NCBI RefSeq assembly: GCF_020536995.1
Contig: NC_068355.1
Location: 7,126,829 to 7,190,828 of the forward strand
Length of the DNA stretch: 64,000 bases
Reading direction: 5' to 3'
DNA from: Dreissena polymorpha
Taxonomy: Eukaryota > Mollusca > Bivalvia > Myida > Dreissenidae
Shown: piece by piece, positions 48,001 through 60,000 of the stretch
Numbering within the stretch: the first letter of the stretch is position 1
Layout: each line of letters begins with the position of its first letter
Notes under the pieces: model-generated
What the model was told of the DNA's origin: nothing
The model's input: the letters and a program-made list of their open reading frames with translations, nothing else
Databases searched by the model: none
Made by a program: the position numbers and the translations under genes

Positions 48001-51000
48001 TGAATTGTGCCCCCTTGTGTACTTTCATAGTTAGAAGTCCGGTTAAGGATAAGGGTGTCGTGTTTACAGATTTTTCTAAATGTTTGAATGAAATGAAATA
48101 AACGAAGCGTTTCCAAACCGAAAATATAATTTTATTTCCGGAAGTAATATTCAGTGCATATTCCATTCGGGCAATGACGTCGTATTAAAACCATAAAATA
48201 TTATAAAACAGAACATGCGAATCACCACATGTGTATTCATCATTCTATAAAACAATTTAAAGAACGTTGAAATTAATGTAAAATCAATGAAAAATACTGT
48301 TTCCGAAAATGACTGTCCGAAACAAATGCACGTATTTTGCATATGAAATACAATGCGCATATCGTTTGACCGCAGAAAATGAAAACCCAGATAACTAGCA
48401 AAAATGTAATCAATATATAATTTGGTTAAAATATTGCTTTTCAACATGCTACCGCAGTGTTTGACTTGGCTAATCAATCACTTAAAATATTTCAAGATGG
48501 CGGCATACACACTGTTTCGTTGCAAAGTTGTAAGATTTTTGGAAAGTAGCAAAGATTTTCCGTTAGTTTCCGTTTATGTCTGTGCCATCCGCTAACCAAC
48601 CAGAAATAAATTATTACCGAAATCAGTAGCCCGGATTTACCGCAAGTACCCGGATTTCGCAGTTTGTCATCGATATGCTTCGTACGGCTAGTCGGCTATG
48701 TTATTTGCACCCCAATATTTATTATATTGATATTGACTGTCGTTTAAACGTTTACTCTTTTGGTAAACGTTTTTTAGCTAAACACGAAACGCGACCGTTT
48801 AAACGTGACGCCCTTAGTTAAGGATTGCCTGTCATCATTTTGAAGTTTGCATACAAACAGTAAATTTCTATGTTACCACTACATGTATATAATTGAAACT
48901 TCTCTTCAGGTTCAAAATATTATGATAAACACGTGTTGTATTTAGAATTGCAAATAAAGGTTTTTTTTACCTGAACATTGTGTCACCCTGACAGTGTTGA
49001 ATAGAAAGGATACTTTTAGTGCTGGAAATTATTTAATTGCAAATTTTATTGTGCCAGTGCAGGGGTTTTTTTTACTAAGAAAGTGACGCCGATATTCGGC
49101 ATCTTCCCCTACCAGAATTTTTCCCCTTAAAAAACCATTTCCCCTTCCAAAAATATAATATTTAACCCTCAAAGAAACATGTTTTTTTTCTTTTGGGAAG
49201 TCGACACTTATCCAATTTGTACCATGTACACAACAATCTCGCTCTCTCTCTCTCTCCCGACGAACACTCAAATCTGGGAATCCCAGTGATTCTATATATA
49301 GCTCTTAAATTAGGTCATGGAAACCGGGCAACTAATCGTATTAATTATGTGACTATTTTACTGGATTCCGTTCTTGCGCGAGAATGGTGTTTCGTCAATT
49401 AATTACCGGAAACCAGTTGAATTTTCATCCGGGTTATGTGAAAGCCAAGATTTAAACGTTAAAACAGAAAAAAGTCTCACAATTGGCGTTCATACACGAA
49501 CAAAATAAAACGTTCAGACTCGGAAAATATTAATTGCGTTGACGCATTTTTTAAGAATGAATCATGAAAAACCATTGAAACCCGGCAGGATTCGTAGGTA
49601 CATGTAATCAACATCGATTAATACTGTCGGATTATTGTTAAAGTGAAAGTAGACAATCGGCAGCTGTCGCACCTTTCCCTTCCAATACTGTAGCAGATCT
49701 AGATCGTCAACCCATTCATCATGAAATTAAAATCATAATATTGACATCGTTCCCCGGCCCCAGTTGAAAACATGTCCCATTATTAGATCTACACCTGCAA
49801 CTTTATTTAGGACTTTGACTTTAATATCATACTTGTTCATGTATTTAAGAACAAAAAGGTCAGAGACATGCCTCTTTTTCTAAAAAAAAAACCTGAAGTC
49901 TGCAGGTGAGTTATAGACATTGAAATGAACAGTTTTTTATTTTTTCCCCAAATATGTCTCTTTCGCGCTTGATTTTCCCCTTCTACCCAGCGCCCAGCGT
50001 CTTCCCCTTTTTCTAAAAAAAACCCCTGCAGTGGAATTTACACACCTGTAATTCTGTAGAAAATTATAAACATTTATACAGGAATCGAGCATTACTACCT
50101 CTATAATAAAAGATATGGGAAAATTTATAAAAGTTTGGTCATTCATTATAAAGGGGAGCTGGATATTGAATTGCTGCGAGCCAAGTATTCCGGGGCCTAT
50201 GAAGAAGGGTTTGAGATGCCTGCAGACAGTGAAGAGGAATCTACAGAGGTCGAGGATTCTGATGAGGAATCAGTTGAGGAGTCGGAAGGTATAATGGTGA
50301 TAACTCTCTGTGTCAGATGTTTTGAATTTTTATGTCCCCCACAACTATAGTGGGGGACATATTGTTTTTGCCCTGTCTGTTGGTTTGTTTGTGTGTTTGT
50401 TTGCGCCAACTTTAACATTTGCAATAACGTTTGCAATATTGAAGATAGCAACTTGATATTTGGCATGCATGTGTATCTCATGGAGCTGCACATTTTGAGT
50501 GGTGAAAGGTCAAGGTCATCCTTCAAGGTCAAAGGTCAAATATATAGCTTCAAAGCGGCACAAAAAGGGACATAGTGTTTCTGACAAATACATATCTTGT
50601 TTTATGATGTAATTGTTTAAAAGCCATTTCTGAAAAGCTTTTTTTTAAAGAAAGGAACATGATGTTCATGTTTTAATATGAATTGTTGTTAAGTTGATAA
50701 ATGATGAAGCTTAATGACGGGCGGACATAATAATATTGCTGATTGTCACTTAAATATCTGATATTGATAAATTATTTAAGACTTATGTCTTTCAAGTGTT
50801 TCCAATCAGTGTTTGGAAATAAAACATATTTCATACTTATCATGAAGTTGAATTTTTTAAGTTTTCAAGCAACTTAGTGCCTCCGTGTAAAGGTACTATC
50901 TCTTGTGTGTAATGGTTGGCCCACAAGCCCTTAGCCTTATAGTAAGGGTTGGCCCACAAGCTCCTTGCCTCATAGTAAGGGTTGGCCCACAAGCTCTTAG

Positions 51001-54000
51001 CCTCTGTGTAAGGGTTGGCCCACAAGCTCTTAGCCTCTGTGTAAGGGTTGGCCCACAAGCCCTTAGCCTCTGTGTAAGGGTTGGCACACAAGCCCTTAGC
51101 CTCTGTGTAAGGGTTGGCCCACAAGCCCTTAGCCTCATAGTAAGGGTTGGCCATCAAGCCCATAGCCTCATAGTAAGGTTTAGCCATCAAGCCCGTAGCC
51201 TCATAGTAAGGGTTGGCTCACAAGCCCATAGCCTCATAGTAAGGTTTAGCCATCAAGCCCTTAGCCTCATAGTAAGGGTTGGCCCACAAGCCCATAGCCT
51301 CATAGTAAGGTTTAGCCATCAAGCCCTTAGCCTCATAGTAAGGGTTGGCCCACAAGCCCTTAGCCTCATAGTAAGGTTTGGTCATCAAGCCCTTAGCCTC
51401 ATAGTAAGGGTTGGCCCACAAGCCCTTAGCCTCATAGTAAGGGTTGGCCCACAAGCCATAGCCTCAAAGTAAGGTTTAGCCATCAAGCCCTTAGCCTCAT
51501 AGTAAGGGTTGGCTCACAAGCCCATAGCCTCATAGTAAGGTTTAGCCATCAAGCCCTTAGCCTCTGTGTAAGGATTGGCCCACAAGCCCATAGCCTCATA
51601 GTAAGGTTTAGCCATCAAGCCCATAGCCTCATAATAAGGGTTGGCCCACAAACCCTTAGCCTCATGGTAAGGTTTTGCCATCAAGCCCTTAGCCTCTGTG
51701 TAAGGATTGGCCCACAAGCCCATAGCCTCATAGTAAGGGTTGGCCCACAAGCCCATAGCCTCATAGTAAGTTTTAGCCATCAAGCCCTTAGCCTCATAGT
51801 AAGGATTGGCCCACAAGCCCATAGCCTCATAGTAAGTTTTAGCCATCAAGCCCTTAGCCTCATAGTAAGGGTTGGCCCACAAGCCCTTAGCCTCATAAGA
51901 GTTCTGGTTGGTTGGTAGATTTTTAATTGAATCCAGAGGCAGACTCTGTACAAAACAAGTAATGGAAGAAATAAAGGCTACTCAAAATGATCATTAACAG
52001 CTCTGCTAACTTGAACTGCTATTTTTGTGATAATCAAATGGTTGTTATTCAGATGAGGAAGAGGAGATGGGGGATGATGATACTGAGATGGGCCTTGAAG
52101 CATTAGTACCAGAAGATGAAACAAAGTCGAACAAAGTGCAAAAGGTAAAATTGGAAACATTCTCGTCACATCAGTTGTATGACCATGAGTACTTTCTAAT
52201 GATCAATGACCTAAAAACCTTTTCTGTCTAACAACATTTTGAACTTTTTAATCAGATTGTGAATTTCATCAGATTTTTCCAGTGGCATTCTTGAAAGTAT
52301 TGTTGGCTGTAACCCAGCATCATAGAGATAATGTCAAATGATGTCTTTTACAGCCATAGAATAATAGACTTATTTACCAATATGCTTCCAACATGGAAAA
52401 CAATGTAGTAGCTCAAGTCTAACAATTAATGTCCTTATTATCTTGAATATTTTAATTTGTTGAAAATCAAAATCAATGTTTTTACATTGTGTTTGCTTTA
52501 ACCCTTTACCCCTTAGATACCTATTTTTACGCCTTTGTAGTCCCTTAGAAAGTTAAATTTAATTAAATACCTTTCTTACTAGATTCAAATTGTTAAGGCT
52601 TCGTCTCCAAACCTTAGATACTGATGAGCAGCAAAAAGCAGAACACGTGAACAGACTGCGAGTTACTCGCAGGTTGTACTGGTTATATGCTGTTTGCAGA
52701 TAGCCATTTTCACTTTGCTTCCAAGAAGGAAAGGGTTAAATTATTGCAATGGCTCAATAAACTGAGAATATGGGGTGATGATTATGTTCTCAAAATAGGA
52801 CATCCTGTCTTGGTATGTTGACATTTACATGGGGAACAGTCTGATCATGTGTTAAAATCTATAAAAAGTAATCAAAACAGTTTACAAGTTTTTCCATGTT
52901 CTGAACATCTGAGCCCATGTCTCCCTATAGGAGGATGAGGAGGGTCCTGGCCAGGACCTGACTGACATAGCAGCTGAAGCAGAGAGCCTTCAACCAAAGG
53001 GATACACATTGCAAACCACAGAGGTATTTTTTGTGTTGTTTAACCACAATTATCGCCTATATCCATGCAGATTAAATATATTTTAAAGAAAAAATATGAA
53101 AATAAACAACATTCCATTGTACGTGCATATAAGCCAATAAATTGCATTGTCATCTTCTTGAAGGAGAAAATGTTTTCAATGTATGTACATGTAAAAAAAA
53201 ATGTTGTGTTCCAAGTATCAAATGACCTGCCCTAATCTAGGTGACCTATCAATGTTTCTTGACTGCATTGTCATGAAGTATGATGTGCCTCAAAAATAAT
53301 ATCTGCTTCATTGAATTGTCGACCACAGAGGTATTTGTTGTGTTCCAAGTATCAAATGACCTGCCTTAATAGAGGTGATCTATCAATATTTCATGACTGC
53401 ATTGTCATGAAGTACCATATTCCTCGAAAATATTATCTGCTTCATTGCTTTGGCCATCTCTAATGAGGTGCTCAAATCTCAAGACAGGTACAAAACATAA
53501 GTATGAGGGTCTAACACTGAACCCGACATTCTTAGAATTGGAATAAAAAGGAATAGACAAGTAAATAATGTTACAGTGTTGATTATGTAGGAAAAAATAC
53601 TATCCAGATTCAACATGAAACGGGGTCTTAATTTTGTTACCTCAGCGTTTTTGGAGAAAACCCGAGGTATTGTCCTAGCCAGCTCGTCGTGTCGACCGAC
53701 GTCCGCGTCGTGCTAAAACCTTAAAGTGAGATTATACGATTTTTTATATGTGTAAAATTGTAATAAATTGATAAAATATGTCACAACAACACAAAATAGG
53801 CAAGACAAATTATACATTAATTAGAATTTCATAAAATGCAGCAAAGACAAATTAGCGCCCCAAGTCGATTGCGACGAACATATTTTCCTACAATAACCGA
53901 AGCATTCGTCTTTTTATTTGAACCAGAGTTAGTGTTCGTGTGTCGTATGAATATATATTGTTGCAAAAATTTAAAATGAACCGTTTAACTAAGATTAGAT

Positions 54001-57000
54001 TCACATCGTACATGCTTGATATACATGCTGGCGAATTTGACTGTATAGCCGTTTTCGATTTCAGAATTAAATATCTGGCTTAGATCGCATTTTTCGACAT
54101 ATGTTCTTCTGAACTTTTATTTTATATTGAAAGATATATATAAGAAGGTTTTTTACAGTTTATATAAATTCATTTATATTTGACAAAATCGTATATACTC
54201 GCTTTAACGTTGGCTCTAAAATCAAAGTGCTTCCACCTACAACTTTGAAACTTCATATGTAGATGCACCTTGATGAGTTCTACACGCCACACCCATTTTG
54301 GGGTCAAAGGTCAAGGTCACTGACCTCTCTTTCATTCATTCAAAACTGCACCCGTAGCGGAGCGTGGCACCCGTTATGCGGTGCTCTTGTATAAGTCCAG
54401 GTTAACATGTTTTTAACAATGCTGTGATCTTCAGGTGAAAACTGAAGTGCCATTCCTTTTACGGGGCACATTGCGAGAATATCAGCATGTGGGTCTGAAC
54501 TGGCTGGCAACGATGTATGAGAAGCGGCTCAATGGAATCCTGGCTGATGAAATGGGCTTAGGGAAGACAATCCAGACCATAGCATTACTGGCTCACCTTG
54601 CCTGTGAAAAAGGTGTGTTCTGTGGCCTATGAGAGTTATGTTTCAAACCTCACAATGCTGCTCCTTACATCATGTATTTAACTTTTACTACCGCATGTTC
54701 CTCTGTACTATTATGTATGCGAGCCTTTTTTAGCCGCATGAAAGGTAGACATTATTCAGTATCAGAGATTACACATGATGATTCATGTGCTCAGATGCAG
54801 AGTTTTGACTCTTGTCATGTTTACACACACATGGCGAATAGTCTGATTAAACTAAATTCTAATTGGGTTGTCTGAAGAATGTATCCAACCATTATTTTGA
54901 TATTTGGCTGTAACCAAGCATTCAATGATTGGTGTCTTCATCAGCCATAAAGTAAAGAGACTTATTACCAACATTGGAAGGCGTTGTTGTCTTCCAGTGG
55001 TTGCTTAAGTCTGACAAGTACTTTTTATGTGTTGTAACCCATAGGGGTGTGATTTTTCAGTGGATTCCACGGATCGGGTTGTTTGCGTAAATTTGTAAAA
55101 ATTCATAAATTCGTGAATCTTCGGGCGTATTAAATAAGCAGCCAGAACAATCCGCAGCCTGCCCAATCCAAAGGGACCCAGTCTCATTTCAAAAATGGTT
55201 GGAAAAAACACTGCTTGTAGTTTTTTTGTCTGCATTAGTTTGCGGGGCAAACTACTTGACATTTCTCGAGCAATTCAAGAGAAACTTATGTGTATTTAGT
55301 TGGTAGTGTACGACACACAAGTTCTGCAGATATGTTGACCTTGAACAAAGTTTATAGAAAGGTGCATTATTTTTTGTCCCAAATGTGACCCAGCTTGAAT
55401 TTTATTGGTAGCAAGGTTATGAAGTGTTAAGTTTTGTAATAGACTACACATGTTGATTCAAGTTCTCAGGTACAGTGTTTGCCACATAAATGGTGAACAG
55501 TTTGATTCTATTTAATTCTGTCTTGACTCTTGACTGGTATGCTGGATCTAGGTTGATTTTCTTTGGCTGTAACACATAATCACAAAGCAAATGTCAAATG
55601 TTGTTTTTAACGCCCATACACCATCATAATTTAATAACATATACCATTGTTATTTAATAACCAACATTTACGGATACGAAGGCTCCAAGTGGGTTCTTTA
55701 TATTTACAGTTCTTTTTAAACTTGTAATAGCATATGTATGATATTTAGCTCCTATTTGTATTTTTGGGACTATAGTCTTATATGAAGTGAGTCAATATAG
55801 TTCCATTCCCATGTCAACGCTCCTGTTTGATTTTCATAGTCTTTCAGGATTACTTAAACATGGGCAGAATAGACATCCTGACTATAAACTCTAGTTGTCA
55901 TTGGTTGACATCTGGAATCCTGGGTCATGAAACAATATTACAATATATGTTAAATTTTATTGAGCTCCCCTGGGCACATGGTGAGCTTTTGTGATCTTTC
56001 TATTTCCAGCTAGTTGCCACCCTATAGGCCACAATTATGACTCGATCGTGATGAAATGCTTATCTCAACTATATATAGTCGGAGCTTAAATATGGATCAC
56101 ATTTGTCCCAAAACTAGGTTACCAGGTCAAATCTCGGAAAAACTTTGTTACCACTGTTAAGGCCACATTTATGAATCCGTCTTGAAGAAATTTGCTCAGA
56201 ATGATTACGATATGAAGGCCTAGTTGGAATTGGAGGTCAAGTGGGGTCAAAACTTGATAACCAAGTTTTCATAATTGTGGCTGAAAAGGGCCATCATTGT
56301 GCTCTTGCTTCTTAATATTGCATCTTTAATGCAGTAGTCATTGCATTGCAATTTGATGGGAGTTAGCATGCGCCTCAGTTAATTTTGTTGTGATTTTCCA
56401 AGTATCTGTGATAGTTTATGGAGTAAACTATTATTACTTGTGTGCTGTAGTTATGCACTGCTAATTTATTTATGTGTACTAACCCCAAGTCAACGCTTCT
56501 ATTTGATTACCATAGTCTCATAGGATTTAATAAACTTGGGAAGAATTAACATCCAGGCTATAAACTCTAGTTGTTATGTGTTCAAATAGAATCCTGGGTC
56601 ACGAAACATGTTGGACAGAGCACAAACAAACTTAAGCCTTAAGTAGTTACTCATATACAACTATTAGAGCTTTTGTACCACACTACATAGGTTTTGTTAC
56701 AACTGGATTAATAACCTTGAGAAACACTTCTATTTGATTGTCGAAGTCTTATATGATTACAAACACGTGGAAAGGAACCTTTCATTATGAAACAGCTTTT
56801 TGAATCTGATTTTTTTTAAACTAATGTTCTAAAATAAAAATACTGAAATCTACACTCTTTTTACCTGAAACCTTTTCACAATTGTTTTTAATGATGAGAG
56901 TTAACAATGAAAAATCAATTATCAGTTGTAAATGAGTCCTGATCCTGCCATTTCAGGGATCTGGGGCCCTCATTTAATTGTTGTGCCCACCAGTGTGATG

Positions 57001-60000
57001 TTGAACTGGGAGATGGAGTGCAAGAGATGGTGCCCGTCCTTCAAGATCCTCACATACTATGGCAGTCAGAAGGAGAGGAAACTGAAGAGACAGGTAGGAC
57101 AGTACCTGCTCTGTTAACCCTTTGCATGCTGGGAAATTTGTCGTCTGCTAAAATGTTGTCTGCAGAATTTCTAAAATTAGCATTTTCTTCGATTTTTTTC
57201 AAAGAATACTATCAGAATAGCAAACAGTTTGGATCCTGATAAGACGCCACGTTCTGTGGCGTCTCATCTGGATCAAAACTGTTTGCAAAGGCCTTCAAAA
57301 TTCGGTTCCAGCACTGAAAGAGTTAATGTATGGTTAACTCGTAGCTTGTACTCTTGAGTTAAATTTGTTCACATTTGATCACAAATAATTGTTGCCTATA
57401 AACTTCTATAGCTTTAAAAAAAAATATCTGAGAGCTGAGTATTTCAAGTTTCTTTCTGGCCTAATGTTTATAATAGCAAACAGATATTGAAGAGTTTTGA
57501 AAGTTTTTGTCTGGCCTAATGTTTATTATAGCACACACATATTGAATAGTTTGACATGTTCTCATCCTTATTTCTTTTACTTAATCTTGGTAACATTTTT
57601 ATTTTGTAATGATGTCCATCATCAACTGATTGTATGTTCACTTATTTTCAGGGCTGGACCAAGACCAATGCATTCCATATTTGTATTACATCCTATAAGC
57701 TTGTGATACAGGATCACTCGTCCTTCAGAAGGAAGAAGTGGAAGTACTTGATTCTTGATGAGGTGAATAATTTATGTAATTTTTGGTCATTTTAATGGCC
57801 TCATATTGTTAATTTATCAACTATTTACTGATTACAAGAAATATGGTATTTTTCCATTAATTCGTACAGTTCTAACATATGTTTCTATTATTTCTGTTTA
57901 ATAGGCTCAAAACATTAAGAACTTCAAGTCGCAGAGATGGCAGTGCCTGCTGAACTTCAACAGTATGCGTAGGTTGCTGTTGACAGGGACCCCCCTGCAG
58001 AACAGTTTAATGGAGTTATGGTCCTTAATGCATTTCCTGATGCCCCATGTGTTCCAGTCTCACAAAGACTTCAAGGAGTGGTTTGCCAATCCACTTACTG
58101 GAATGATAGAAGGAAGCCACGAGTACAATGAGAATCTCATACGAAGGCTACACAAGGTACAGTTCAAACGTAATGGTGTCTTACATTTCTATGACCTTAA
58201 GATGTAAATCTAGATACATTTCTCAAGCAATTCAAGAAAAACTCATTTGGTTGTAGTGTTTTATCCAGGCCGTTTTAGCGTGGCGCGGCGCCACGCCGCT
58301 TTTTTGAAGCGCCTCGCTGCCCCTTTCAAAGCAAATCAGCGCCACGCTGCCCTTTTCAAAGGCCGCCGCTCTGTTTTCCGCCGTGCGTTACCTTATTGAT
58401 AACATCTTAATTGCCTCTTAACCAAGCTTCTAAGCCGACTATTATCAGCGAAGATTCGCGCGGTTGTGAATACGTCATGCGTGAATAACCATGTGTCAAT
58501 ATCAATCGATAATTTCAGTGGCTTTGTAACACAAATCGGTCCGGATACAATCGTGCACAGTTACTTAGGAGACTTGATGAAAACCTCGATGTTATTCACG
58601 TGGAAATTGTGCATTTCATGCATAATTCAGTTATATCAAAACATTTATTTTTACGCGTAATTAAATTAAAAAAAAACACCAGTTGTATCTGTAAAATATT
58701 GATTGGATTTCAATTTAATGCAAAACAGTTTTAAGTTAATAAAAATTAATTTACAGGGCTTACACTAAGCGGCGTACGGCCGTATATTACGCCCAATAAT
58801 TGTTTCCATACGCCGATTACAAAACCCCATGACGTCCACTGTACTTCCTGAAAATTGGCCATACGCCGAAAATAGCAACCCGTGACATATTAAAGCTGTC
58901 GATTAAAATAACGCTCCGCCTCCTATCCAATACAATTGGCGCAGGCTCATTTTAAAGCTGTCGATTAAAATAAAGCTCCGCCTCCTATCCAATTGGCGCA
59001 GGCTCACAGTAGATGTGTGTTGATGAATTGTAGCAGACGACAATCTTAACACGTTTGCTGTTCACGGTTAGGCAGACTGCGCTTAATTGGAGCACGTGCT
59101 TGTTTATTGTCACGATGTTTTGATTACAATAACGTGTGAATGTCGGCAAAGAAGTTGATCCCCCGTCTTGGACCCTGTTTAGCCAAAAGTTGTTTATTGT
59201 TGTAACAGTAGTAGGCCTGCACCATTGGTTCAATTAAGAACATTATGACCCGTTTGTAACTTGTCAAAATATGTTAATTGGCAAACACAGATATGAATTT
59301 TACAAAAATATTGAACTTGTACCACTTATCATTCGTGTTTAGAATGTCGCAACGCACGCTTTCCGATTTTGGCATTCCACTTTCGACGAAACGTAAATTA
59401 GAAATTGATGCAAATTGCTTTGTAAGCAAAACATGTTTATATCGGAGACCAATTAACGTGTATTGAATTAATTGACAATGAACAAAAGACAGTACGGCGC
59501 CGTTCCTAGTTACACTTTTTGCGGAATAAAATGTACACAATACAACACGTGGTCATGAAAACAATGTCATTACGCAGAACTTTCTGACTATTTAACAAAG
59601 TGTTAGTGTTTGTGAATCTCCATTTAAGATGCATATAAAGGACTTGTTTGTGCAATGTGTGTAACGTTTTAAATATAAATAATTGTTTAAGACGGTAACT
59701 CATTTAACAGTATTCTAAGACTTCTTTGAAAAGCTATAGTTTGTATAAGATGTATATTCTATGGTGTTTAATCTTGCTTTTTGTTACTACATGAAAATAT
59801 AAAACACATAATAAAATATACATTCTGGATTTTGTTGGTTTAATTATTCAACAATAAATCTCAAAACTATACATACAATGTTTGTGTGTAACAAAGCTTG
59901 TTATTAAGTCACTATACAGATATATTTGTGCCCTTTTTATGGATGTCGCGCGCTAAAGTGCCCTTTTTTGAAATTTTGCACCACGCCCTTTTTCCTTCCT

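Noticed and set aside
50903-51472. 189-aa ORF (and 78- and 122-aa ORFs on the other strand) as a repeat protein gene
   Set aside because: The 33-bp period keeps frames open on both strands; there is no start context, no splice sites, and SRCAP exons 12 and 13 join in phase without it.
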